Of a DNA stretch of 64,000 nt, positions 1-7,016 are shown in pieces. Each line of letters starts with the position of its first letter. Position 1 is the first letter of the stretch. Under the pieces are notes generated by a model. That model saw nothing but the letters and a program-made list of their open reading frames with translations, was not told where the DNA came from and ran no database searches. The stretch spans positions 1-64,000 of the forward strand of contig NZ_MRCS01000016.1 in the NCBI RefSeq assembly GCF_002303925.1. Reading direction: 5' to 3'. The stretch is from Pseudomonas sp. ACN8 (lineage in GTDB: Bacteria; Pseudomonadota; Gammaproteobacteria; Pseudomonadales; Pseudomonadaceae). The position numbers and the translations under genes were made by a program.

Positions 1-120
1 ACGGGCCAGTTGGAAGGCATCAACAATCGAATAAAGGTCATCAAGCGGATGGCGTACGGTTACCGGGACAGCGAATTCTTTTTCATGAAGATCAAGAGCG
101 TCTTTCCCGGTAATCCGTGA
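1..120 (+). CDS. ISL3-family transposase, C-terminal end (cut by the window edge)
   Basis: An open frame enters from the left edge and stops at a TGA at 118-120. Its last 39 residues include GQLEGINNRIKVIKRMAYGY followed by a phenylalanine-rich patch and KIKS. This is the typical C-terminus of ISL3-type transposases, where the last catalytic glutamate sits in an EG.NN.IK context. Only the tail is visible, so completeness cannot be judged. Its position directly beside an AT-rich accessory locus suggests the island edge has seen IS activity. The family call rests on the short C-terminal motif only. Confidence 0.7.
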   Translation, partial: TGQLEGINNRIKVIKRMAYGYRDSEFFFMKIKSVFPGNP

Positions 121-134
121 AGAACCAAAAAAAA

Positions 135-165
135 GCCCCGAGCCCTTCATGAAAGGACTCGGGGC
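135..165. terminator. Hairpin terminator after the transposase tail
   Basis: GCCCCGAG and CTCGGGGC arms, extended by CCTT/AAGG after one mismatch, enclose a small loop. A run of eight A lies immediately to the left. Read on the minus strand this becomes a hairpin followed by a U-tract, so it should stop transcription entering from the right. It may also help end the transposase transcript. Confidence 0.6.
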
Positions 166-321
166 AAAGCCGTAGAACGAGAGGTGAGGATCGTTTACGC
201 CGCGACAAACAAACCATCGACGCGATGTGCGTCAACGCTCCTCGAGATCCATTTAAATCGGTAACGCCCCTGCTTCAAAGCTAATAAGAATCAAAAATAA
301 TCTTTAGCAAGCCAGGTGCAC

Positions 322-346
322 AAAAATACAATCATTGATTTGTATC
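322..346 (+). promoter_or_regulatory. Recurring AT-rich motif, copy 1 (candidate operator)
   Basis: AAAAATA, a 5-base gap, then ATTGATTTG and TATC. The same arrangement occurs at 2094-2119, 2567-2590 and 5979-6003, each time in front of a gene of this locus. This copy lies 385 bases before the ToxR-like start codon, so it would imply a long leader. The binding factor is unknown; the ToxR-like protein next door is the obvious candidate. Confidence 0.35.
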
Positions 347-730
347 CTGATAGTTCAGACTGAAATTGAAGCCTGTCGGAACAACGAGGTTAGTTGATTC
401 AGGCGTGGCTGCGCACAAACCCACCTGCCCCGACTTGCAGTTTTCGGATAGCGCAGCTAATCCATTCCAAGCATTATTCATGGTGTCAAAATCGAAAACC
501 ATGGGTCATCCGGTAATGCTTTTTCTTTGTTTGATTGAACTGATACCTCTGACAGGCCGGGCTGTTTGCCGAACCGCACGCTTCTGAAACGAGCCCGTCC
601 GGCTTTGTAAATGCAACACACCGTGCACCCTCCGCCTGGCCCTCATCTTCGTTCACTTCCCAGACCAGAATGTACCGAGCCAAATCCGGCCCCTATACTC
701 AGGCCAGCACCGCCTGAACGGAAGATTTCT

Positions 731-1552
731 ATGAGCTACACCTTCAAGTTGAAAAATGGCGCCATGGCGGTATTCGACCCCGACAACGCCATGCTTTCCA
801 TTACAACACCCCATGGAGATGTACAGAATTCCACGCTAGGTAGAGCTGAGTCGCGTCTGTTGGACCTGCTGCTCATGGAGCCAGGTGTCACTAAAAGCCG
901 CGATGAAATCATCGACTACACCTGGAATGACCGCGTGGTTGCCTCCGGCAGTTTGAATCAAACGGTTTTCTCACTACGCAATATTCTCAATGACAGTCGG
1001 GATCACGAGATATTGATGACTGTTCCTCGACGAGGATATTGCTTCAACCGGCAATGCGTAGTCGATGCCGAGGCAGACGTACCGGCACCCCGAGAGGAAA
1101 CAGCGCAGCCACCCGCGCCCATCACTGAGCAACTACCGCCACCGGGTGGCGGTGAACGACTGGTACCTTCAGGTAAAACCAGTAGATCCACCCGCATTAC
1201 AAAAGCCCAGCTGATCGCTTATGTCGTTACGCTGGCAGTCGTTGCCTTTACTATTTTTCAATTCGACTTCGACGCGCCAAAAATTGAAATTTCCAGTATC
1301 GACAAGAATGGACTGGTCATACACGCCGTGGGCAGCGATCTTGCCGAGGCCCAAGCGCTGATGGATCTTTCGGTCAAACAAACTGAACAGCTACCGCCAA
1401 ACCTGAAGGGCCAGGTCTGGATCAACCTCTATAAAGCCAATTATTCCGTTTCGTGTATCCGCCAGGATCAAAGCACTGCAAATCTGCAATTGAACAGCAG
1501 CGAAAGAGACCTCGCCTTGATGATTCGTCAATGTCTGGAAGTCACCTTATGA
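731..1552 (+). CDS. ToxR-like transmembrane winged-helix transcriptional regulator
   Basis: The 273-residue protein has an N-terminal OmpR/PhoB-type winged helix of about 115 residues, shown by ESRLLDLLLMEPGVTKSRDE, the SLNQTVFSLRNIL recognition-helix region and the wing motif TVPRRGYCF. A proline-rich linker and one membrane segment (LIAYVVTLAVVAFTIF) lead to a short periplasmic domain with a single C-terminal pair of cysteines. This is the ToxR/CadC architecture, in which a membrane-bound activator senses the periplasm and binds DNA directly. I chose the ATG at 731, preceded by GGAAG, because the winged helix begins right after it; a longer frame runs upstream to 611. Its stop overlaps the next start as ATGA, so the two genes are translationally coupled, as in toxR-toxS. 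The targets are not known. Confidence 0.8.
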   Translation: MSYTFKLKNGAMAVFDPDNAMLSITTPHGDVQNSTLGRAESRLLDLLLMEPGVTKSRDEIIDYTWNDRVVASGSLNQTVFSLRNILNDSRDHEILMTVPRRGYCFNRQCVVDAEADVPAPREETAQPPAPITEQLPPPGGGERLVPSGKTSRSTRITKAQLIAYVVTLAVVAFTIFQFDFDAPKIEISSIDKNGLVIHAVGSDLAEAQALMDLSVKQTEQLPPNLKGQVWINLYKANYSVSCIRQDQSTANLQLNSSERDLALMIRQCLEVTL

Positions 1553-2031
1553 AGTTCGGAATTCCACAAGCCCTTCACTGGCCTCTTATAGTCTTGATCA
1601 ATGCACTGTGCGTTTTTTCTTTTGTCTATTCACCTTCGCACTACATGGAAAATACCAGTTACCAGACGAAATCCCGACAATGGCTGGAGGATCTCAACCA
1701 ACTCAACACGGAAGAGTACCTCACTATCGGGCATGGTCGACTCACGGGGACCACACTGGAAAGCCTGAATGGAAAAATCCGCAACGCGACCATCTCGGCA
1801 AATATAATCGGAGAAAACAATACACACGTCGAGATCAAGGTCAGCAATATCAAACTCAGCCAGGACAATGAACTTTTTGCCATTGAAAAGACCCCTGACC
1901 TGTTCTTCAGGCGTCAATATGTCTTGCAAGAAGGCGCCATTCTAAACTATGAGTTGATTCCGACCCAGGATAAAAACGCCGTGTGTTTTTACATCCATGA
2001 ACTTGGCCGCCTGCGCTGCATGAACCATTGA
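1549..2031 (+). CDS. ToxS-like periplasmic partner of the membrane regulator
   Basis: The protein has 160 residues. An N-terminal membrane anchor (WPLIVLINALCVFSFVY) is followed by a periplasmic domain of about 130 residues ending in a region with two cysteines (AVCFYIHELGRLRCMNH). I see no enzyme motif. Size, topology, order and the four-base ATGA overlap with the preceding regulator match ToxS, TcpH and PsaF-type effectors, which stabilise or modulate a ToxR-type activator in the periplasm. Sequence identity to those families is not obvious to me, so the assignment is from architecture and context. The C-terminal cysteine pair could form a disulfide that reports periplasmic redox state (inference). 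Confidence 0.6.
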   Translation: MKFGIPQALHWPLIVLINALCVFSFVYSPSHYMENTSYQTKSRQWLEDLNQLNTEEYLTIGHGRLTGTTLESLNGKIRNATISANIIGENNTHVEIKVSNIKLSQDNELFAIEKTPDLFFRRQYVLQEGAILNYELIPTQDKNAVCFYIHELGRLRCMNH

Positions 2032-2068
2032 TCGGTCTCCCGCAGCGACTCGACACCCGCCTGGCACA

Positions 2069-2119
2069 GATTCAAATCAAATAATTCTCAAACAAAAATA
2101 ACACTTATTGATTTGAATC
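2069..2119 (+). promoter_or_regulatory. Perfect 12-bp inverted repeat containing recurring motif copy 2
   Basis: GATTCAAATCAA at 2069-2080 is the exact reverse complement of TTGATTTGAATC at 2108-2119, with an AT-rich 27-base spacer. The right arm overlaps the second copy of the recurring motif (AAAAATA at 2094, ATTGATTTG at 2107). It lies between the ToxS-like stop and the next gene, whose GTG start is about 95 bases downstream. It could be a dimeric operator for that promoter or a terminator for the regulator pair; there is no U-tract, which favours an operator. Confidence 0.45.
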
Positions 2120-2214
2120 AAATGTCTCTCCTGTCAAAAATCCCTCGCCGATCATCCTTGGAATCGAGCCAGCTTGATTCTCGCCCGGGACAATGCCCTA
2201 TACAGGAGAATCAA

Positions 2215-2514
2215 GTGAAAACCATGCATTTCCTGCGAACCCGCAAATCGACGACTTTCGGATTCATGGCGGTCTTTTTTTTGTCTGCCATGCCACTCTA
2301 CTCGTTGGCGCACGACGAGCGTTCCGTCGAAAGCACGACCATTGAATATTATGAAATTGAAACAAGCCCGGATGACAGCCAGAAACTGTCGCACCTGAAG
2401 ATTCAAAGTGAGAATGAGTATCATACGGACGAGCAGAACAATGATTCTGCTCTCCCTGCCCCACCACAAAGTGATGCCGGCATGAGCTACGCCAACTGGC
2501 TCATACTACTTTGA
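2215..2514 (+). CDS. Small exported protein of unknown function
   Basis: The protein has 99 residues and starts at GTG 2215, placed by a good AGGAG seven bases upstream. A signal peptide (KSTTFGFMAVFFLSAMPLYSLAHD, probable cleavage after SLA) is followed by about 60 hydrophilic, acidic and asparagine/serine-rich residues. The end, MSYANWLILL, is hydrophobic. I recognise no family. It lies downstream of candidate operator copy 2 and between the ToxRS-like pair and the barrel genes, so it may belong to the same regulon. An internal ATG at 2224 is a possible alternative start. Confidence 0.55.
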   Translation: MKTMHFLRTRKSTTFGFMAVFFLSAMPLYSLAHDERSVESTTIEYYEIETSPDDSQKLSHLKIQSENEYHTDEQNNDSALPAPPQSDAGMSYANWLILL

Positions 2515-2566
2515 GGCGCGTTGGATTCGCAGGGGCAAGCGCTGACTGGCCACTTCCGGCGACCTG

Positions 2567-2590
2567 AAAAATATGAGTTATTGACTTTGG
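2567..2590 (+). promoter_or_regulatory. Recurring AT-rich motif, copy 3 (candidate operator)
   Basis: AAAAATA, six bases, then ATTGACTTTG. The core sits 112 bases before the ATG at 2692. In copy 2 the core sits 108 bases before its gene, so spacing as well as sequence is conserved. TTGACT could also serve as a -35 element, but no matching -10 box is obvious. Confidence 0.4.
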
Positions 2591-2691
2591 CAGGTGCCAT
2601 CGAAGTGAGATTATTTGCAGCCCAAGTCGTGGCAGAGATGCAGCTGACATTCTGCACTGCCTGAATAAACTGTTAATAAGGAATCGCCTCG

Positions 2692-3024
2692 ATGCTACTG
2701 AAAAACTTCGTCACCGTGTCGTTTGGTTTATTGCTTTCCCTCAAGGCCATGGCCGACGACAAGGGCGTCTACAGTGCCAAATTGACGAGTATCGAAACCA
2801 ACAAGAAGGCCCCAAGTACCGTGAAAACTGGCTATCAGGTAAAAACCGGTTATCGTATTGACGACTTTTACTCCTTTACAGCAGCAGCCATTGACCCGAT
2901 GAAACCCCAATCGCAGATTTTCAGTTCGAAAATCGATCCGCGCAACGTTCAACACATGGACGACTCACCGTTGAACAGCAAGTACGCATTTTCGGCAGAG
3001 CTGGAACTGATCCGGGGACTCTGA
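2692..3024 (+). pseudogene. Truncated small outer-membrane beta-barrel protein (paralogue of the 6077 gene)
   Basis: The 110 residues have a signal peptide (MLLKNFVTVSFGLLLSLKAMADDKG). The first part matches the intact barrel gene at 6077 in layout: start MLL.N, cleavage ADDKG, then Y...LTSIET/VSSIQT and the K.GYR strand with AAYID/GAYVD-like spacing. The remaining barrel strands are missing and the frame stops after ELELIRGL, where a full-length relative of 166 residues would continue. I read it as a decayed or shortened duplicate. It has AAGGAATC spacing upstream, so it may still be expressed. Confidence 0.5.
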
Positions 3025-3139
3025 CTCCCGTTCGAAGTGGGTCGATCTCACCGACAGCAAGGACGCCCAATCGCGTATCTACTCCATGTCTGCCTGTCAG
3101 GCTTGACCCTAATCATTTAACAGATGAGCCTTCAATTTC

Positions 3140-4147
3140 ATGAGTATCGCACCGCCCGACGAGATCTTTCATTTGTCTTCTGCCTTGCCGAGCCAACTGA
3201 ATAGAACAATAGGCAAATGGGAAATGAGCCTTATTCCGACCGAGCATGAAGCGCGCATTCGGCAACACAAACTCTTTCACAGTCCGCAACTGCAGTGCAG
3301 TCGCCTTGAGTTCGACTCTTCCGTGACGCTGGTCAGTTCTGTCCCTGCCGGATGCGTGACATTCGCCATCTCCCAGGCCCCGATTGGGCGCCCCGTCGTA
3401 AATAATCACAAACTACGGCCTGACGAAGTCATCGTACTGCACAGCGATGAATCGGTGCATTACACTTGCGAACCGAATGAAACACTGTTCACCATCACCA
3501 CGACACTGGAAAACTATAACCGGTGCCGCCAACACCACCCTGTCATGGATATTCTTGCAAACCGGACACAACACAGCTTCCAGGCTGAAAACTTTCAATT
3601 CATACAATCGGCCATTCAAGCCATCAGCGCTTGCTGTGACGACATCAATGACGCGGCTTCAGCACAACGCAGCGAAGCAGAGGGTTCGGCGATTGAAAGT
3701 GCAGTACTCGCTTCTCTGTTGCAGTCGTTGACGCCCGCAGGCGGTGTCAGCCGCAAAGTCCCGACAAGAAGAAAAGTGGCGATAGAAGCCATACAGTACA
3801 TCCATGAAAACACAAAAAAAACCCTCACTATAAAGTCGCTCGTAAGGCAGCTTGAAACCACCACTCGCACCCTGCACTTTGGCTTTATTGAAACCTTCGG
3901 GATATCGCCAATCGCTTATATCAGAAACTTGAGGCTCGCCAGTGCCCGTCGCGACCTGATCAATAAAACGTGGCCCACCGTCACAGAAACCGCGATGTTC
4001 TGGAACTTTCACCATCTGGGCCGGTTTTCCAAGGCGTATCAGATCGCTTACGGAGAGACGCCGTCGGAAACGGCCAGGCGCAACTCAGCCAGGCCCAGGA
4101 ACACACCCGTTTACAATCAGGCCGCCGGCGATAGAAATCATCGTTAA
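3140..4147 (+). CDS. AraC-family transcriptional regulator
   Basis: The protein has 335 residues. The last ~100 form a double helix-turn-helix of the AraC type: KVAIEAIQYIHENTKKTLTI, then ETFGISPIAYIRNLRLASAR, and the second HTH with FWNFHHLGRFSKAYQIAYGE and TPSETARR. The N-terminal ~200 residues resemble the effector or oligomerisation half of EutR-like AraC proteins but carry no diagnostic ligand motif. The ATG at 3140 has only a weak ribosome binding site. It sits within the accessory locus between barrel and phosphodiesterase genes and may be a second regulator of the adhesion genes (inference). Confidence 0.85.
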   Translation: MSIAPPDEIFHLSSALPSQLNRTIGKWEMSLIPTEHEARIRQHKLFHSPQLQCSRLEFDSSVTLVSSVPAGCVTFAISQAPIGRPVVNNHKLRPDEVIVLHSDESVHYTCEPNETLFTITTTLENYNRCRQHHPVMDILANRTQHSFQAENFQFIQSAIQAISACCDDINDAASAQRSEAEGSAIESAVLASLLQSLTPAGGVSRKVPTRRKVAIEAIQYIHENTKKTLTIKSLVRQLETTTRTLHFGFIETFGISPIAYIRNLRLASARRDLINKTWPTVTETAMFWNFHHLGRFSKAYQIAYGETPSETARRNSARPRNTPVYNQAAGDRNHR

Positions 4148-4245
4148 CAGGTATTTATCAAAACCCTGTAAATGATGATTAATGATTTTCCTTGATTAAC
4201 CACGGGTATCCAAAATTGCTTATTTGCCTACTCAAGGAGATAAGC

Positions 4246-4350
4246 ATGCAACATCGAATAAACACGCTGCCACTCAAGCAGAAAATCGCACTGTGCATAG
4301 CCGTCTATGCAAGCGGCATCTTATTGGCCTGGGTAATTGACTGGTACTGA
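4246..4350 (+). CDS. 34-residue single-pass membrane peptide
   Basis: A short frame starts at ATG 4246 seven bases after a strong AAGGAGAT. The protein has a basic N-terminus (MQHRINTLPLKQK), one hydrophobic segment (IALCIAVYASGILLAWVI) and ends DWY. This is a classic small inner-membrane peptide layout. It precedes the CSS-EAL gene by 24 bases and is probably co-transcribed with it. Small membrane peptides often modulate a neighbouring membrane enzyme, but no partner is proven here. The good Shine-Dalgarno and a sensible topology are the only support. Confidence 0.55.
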   Translation: MQHRINTLPLKQKIALCIAVYASGILLAWVIDWY

Positions 4351-4374
4351 AGTCGTTTAATCCACGACGACAGG

Positions 4375-6006
4375 ATGCACAGTGAAATAATGATAGCTCG
4401 GGGTTTGTCGATGGTTGCCGCATATAAAGCGTTACTTGGAAGGCACGCAGTCACTGTCTGTCTGATTGCTGCAGCGGGTTGGGCCGCTTGGCTCTGCGCT
4501 GGAGGATTGGCGGAGCCATTCATTGCACGGAAGTTGAATAACGTTTATGCCGATCTGCGTGCTGCTCAAGTGGAGCCCAATGCGCAGATCGACAAAGTAC
4601 TGGAAGCCCTCGGCGATCTTGATCGCTCGGGTCAAGAGTGCTCCGCCGAGCAATACTCGCAACTGGCTAACCTGGTCAAGAACCTGCGATTCGTTGACCA
4701 AGCGGCAATTCAGTTGCCCAATGGCAAGATCTGCTCCTCCTACGGACAGGAACTCTCGTCGATACTACCCGGTAACGACAAACGCAAATTCTCCGTTGGC
4801 AAGCGAACCTACTGGGTCGATTCCGGCCATACGGTTTCTGCGGACACCGACTTTATCGTTGTGTCGGAACAGTCAACCTACGTCTGGGCAAACAAGAAGA
4901 TCCTGCTCGACAACTTGAAGTTTCCCGAGGACCTGCAACTGGACCTCATCGGCCCCGGCGGCGCGGTACCCATTGCTTCCACGGGCCCCACGCCGCTGAC
5001 GATGCGCAAGCCCTTCCACCTGGAGGAACTGGTTATCTCGGCAGACAAGGTCCTGATCGCCTTTGCAGGCAACCGAAATGAACTGATCTCTGTCGTTTCT
5101 CTTCCGTTGAGCTACCTGACAAGTCTCAAATTCAAATTATTCATTGGCCTTGCGTGCGTGTTCGCAGCGCTGCTCTTGCTCGCAAGGTGTATTCAACGAC
5201 ATTACACCTCTACCGCCGTACGGCTGCGCAATGCCCTTAAAGCCAACGCGCTGGGGGTTCACTATCAGCCTATCGTCAATTTGACGACGGGCTATCTGGT
5301 GGGCGCCGAATCACTTTCCCGATGGAACGACAACGGCACTCAAGTGCCTGCGGATGTTTTCATTGCGGTGGCCGAGAAGTCCGACTTGATCCGCAAACTG
5401 ACGCGTTCGGTGATTCGGCAAGTGGCGGAGGATTACAGCACCTACCTATGGGCCTGCCAGGACTTCTACATTACGGTCAATCTTTGCGCCCAGGATATTC
5501 AGGACCCGAGCTTCCCGGACTATGTGGCCAGCGTGCTGGCAACCTACAACATGCCTGCGTCCGCCATGGCCTTTGAAATCACCGAAAGGACCCTGCTCGA
5601 TCACAAGCCTGCCGCCCTGCAATTGCGACGGCTTCGTGCCTGCGGGCATCGCATTGCCGTGGACGATTTCGGCACCGGTTATTCCAACCTCTCGCTCCTC
5701 GATTCAGTGCCTTTCGACATTCTGAAAATAGATCGCTCGTTCATCGCAGACGACAAGATCGCAGCCAAGGACGCCTTGTGGCGCCACATTGCCCAGTTGG
5801 CCAGGTCGCTAAGGCTCAAGGTCGTGGCCGAAGGTGTGGAGAGTCAGGAACAACTGCCGCATCTGGTTTCGGAAGGGGTTCTACTGGCGCAAGGCTGGTT
5901 GTTCTCCAAAGCACTGCCAATCCAGGCGTTGGCCAGACGCTACTTTCAATGCCCGGAAAACGTGCCGCCCCACGACCCAAAAATATCAATCAATGATTTC
6001 TATTAA
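4375..6006 (+). CDS. CSS-motif EAL-domain c-di-GMP phosphodiesterase
   Basis: The protein has 543 residues. An N-terminal membrane segment (VTVCLIAAAGWAAWLCAGG) and a second one near residue 260 (LKFKLFIGLACVFAALLLLA) flank a periplasmic CSS-motif domain with Cys in SGQECSAEQ and GKICSSYG. A cytoplasmic EAL domain follows. Substrate and metal motifs are present: ESLSRW (ESL instead of EAL), NLCAQD, FEITERTLLD, VDDFGTGYSNL, LKIDRSF and AEGVESQEQ. In this family (E. coli PdeC type) periplasmic thiol redox state controls hydrolysis of c-di-GMP. The A-to-S change leaves the metal-binding Glu intact, so activity is likely. Close to a giant adhesin operon, it is a good candidate to tune adhesion. 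The ATG at 4375 has AGG very close, so starts at 4390 or 4411 are possible. Confidence 0.88.
   Translation: MHSEIMIARGLSMVAAYKALLGRHAVTVCLIAAAGWAAWLCAGGLAEPFIARKLNNVYADLRAAQVEPNAQIDKVLEALGDLDRSGQECSAEQYSQLANLVKNLRFVDQAAIQLPNGKICSSYGQELSSILPGNDKRKFSVGKRTYWVDSGHTVSADTDFIVVSEQSTYVWANKKILLDNLKFPEDLQLDLIGPGGAVPIASTGPTPLTMRKPFHLEELVISADKVLIAFAGNRNELISVVSLPLSYLTSLKFKLFIGLACVFAALLLLARCIQRHYTSTAVRLRNALKANALGVHYQPIVNLTTGYLVGAESLSRWNDNGTQVPADVFIAVAEKSDLIRKLTRSVIRQVAEDYSTYLWACQDFYITVNLCAQDIQDPSFPDYVASVLATYNMPASAMAFEITERTLLDHKPAALQLRRLRACGHRIAVDDFGTGYSNLSLLDSVPFDILKIDRSFIADDKIAAKDALWRHIAQLARSLRLKVVAEGVESQEQLPHLVSEGVLLAQGWLFSKALPIQALARRYFQCPENVPPHDPKISINDFY
5979..6003 (+). promoter_or_regulatory. Recurring AT-rich motif, copy 4 (candidate operator)
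   Basis: AAAAATA, six bases, AATGATTTCTATT. It overlaps the last codons of the EAL gene and lies 85 bases before the barrel-gene ATG at 6077. It is closest to copy 1 (CAATC.ATGATTT.TAT). Because it is inside coding sequence, chance is a more serious alternative here than for the other copies. Confidence 0.3.
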
Positions 6007-6076
6007 CCCCTCATGGCCCCTCAAATGCTCGCCGAACCCTAACACCAGACAACCTTGTACAAGGACTCCACCACAC

Positions 6077-6577
6077 ATGCTACTTCGAAACCTTGGCTTC
6101 GCTTCACTGCTATCGCTGCTGTCTTTTCAGGCGCTCGCTGATGACAAAGGTTTATATCTTGGAGCTGGCGTAAGCAGCATACAGACCGACGAATCCAGAC
6201 TCGACGACGACGACACCAGCTACAAGGTTTATGCCGGGTATCGCGTCAATAGCTACCTGGCCTTCGAGGGTGCCTACGTCGACCTGGGTCAATTCAAGGA
6301 CAAGAATGTCGATTTCGAAGGCAAGTCGGCCCAGGCTGCCGCCCATGTGGGCTTTCCACTGGGCGATCGGATGCGGGTGTTCGGCAGTGTCGGTGCTCAC
6401 GCCTGGGACGCCGACGGCAATGCCACCGACGATGATACCGGGGTTGATCTGACCTACGGTGTCGGCCTGGAGGTCGATGTCTTTCGCAACATCGGCCTGC
6501 GCGCCGAATACGAAGTGCTGGAGGTCGGAGAGATCGACCTGAATCAGACGACTGCATCCGCCTATATGCTTTTCTGA
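6077..6577 (+). CDS. Small outer-membrane beta-barrel protein (OmpA/opacity-like)
   Basis: The protein has 166 residues with a clear signal peptide (MLLRNLGFASLLSLLSFQALADDKG, cleavage at ALA-DDKG). Alternating amphipathic strands follow, including GLYLGAGVSSIQ, YKVYAGYRVNSYLAFEGAYV, RMRVFGSVGAHAWDA and LTYGVGLEVDVFRNIGLRAEYE, and it ends in the aromatic residue F (AYMLF). This fits an eight-stranded OMP_b-brl/OmpA-like barrel. A longer upstream frame exists, but the signal peptide fixes the start at 6077. The truncated gene at 2692 is a paralogue. Its place just before the adhesin operon suggests a surface role; the exact function is unknown. Confidence 0.8.
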   Translation: MLLRNLGFASLLSLLSFQALADDKGLYLGAGVSSIQTDESRLDDDDTSYKVYAGYRVNSYLAFEGAYVDLGQFKDKNVDFEGKSAQAAAHVGFPLGDRMRVFGSVGAHAWDADGNATDDDTGVDLTYGVGLEVDVFRNIGLRAEYEVLEVGEIDLNQTTASAYMLF

Positions 6578-6589
6578 CAACGCTACAAC

Positions 6590-6612
6590 TGAGCGACCTT
6601 GCCGGTCGCTCA
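6590..6612 (+). terminator. Hairpin terminator after the barrel gene
   Basis: TGAGCGACC and GGTCGCTCA form a perfect nine-base stem with a five-base loop, 12 bases after the stop codon. There is no long U-run, so termination may be partial or the hairpin may protect the mRNA end. Confidence 0.55.
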
Positions 6613-6738
6613 ACGCCCCTTGGTCAATATCCCCCGCCTCTCCTCCCGCAGCACGTCCCCACTCTCCCATAGTGCCAAAAAGCCACTTACCTCAAACTCC
6701 CGGAGCCCTTCCCGTAATGCTGTTCAGATAAGGAAATT

Positions 6739-6851
6739 GTAGGAGCGAGCTTGCTCCGGGCGGCGTTCCGACGATGGACTCAAGAACGCCGCGTTTAGCC
6801 AGTAAATACGCATTTTCGTTAACGACCATCGCGAGCAAGCTCGCTCCTACA
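6739..6851. repeat. REP doublet (REPIN)
   Basis: Two inverted REP units: TGTAGGAGCGAGCTTGCTCC at the left and its near complement ATCGCGAGCAAGCTCGCTCC at the right, with a conserved type of spacer (CGTTAACGACC next to the right unit). The 439-base gap between the barrel gene and the adhesin otherwise shows only the short hairpin at 6590 and no gene. Confidence 0.85.
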
Positions 6852-7016
6852 GAGGACCACATTCGCTTAAGTGAACAGCATTACGGAGCCCTTCCCGAGA
6901 CTTTTGAAAAGTTCGCCAATACTCTGGAAAAGCTACAGAAACGTCCTACGCTCCATGAGTCCAGTAGTGGGCTTGGTATCAATGGAATGTTAACCGCGTA
7001 GGCAGAGGGCCTCACT

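Larger units (their letters stand above)
121..730. other. Gene-poor stretch left of the ToxR-like gene
   Basis: About 600 bases without a convincing gene. It holds a strong hairpin just after the transposase, an AT-rich segment with a motif that recurs elsewhere in the locus (322-346), and the likely 5' leader of the regulator gene at 731. A 73-codon open frame at 366-587 has no recognisable domain and no good ribosome binding site, so I do not call it a gene. Confidence 0.6.

Noticed and set aside
366..587. 73-codon open frame before the ToxR-like gene
   Set aside because: No ribosome binding site, no domain, and the frame lies in the likely leader of the regulator gene.
6774..7001. 75-codon open frame just before the adhesin
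   Set aside because: It runs through a REP doublet, and such frames arise in most copies of this repeat.
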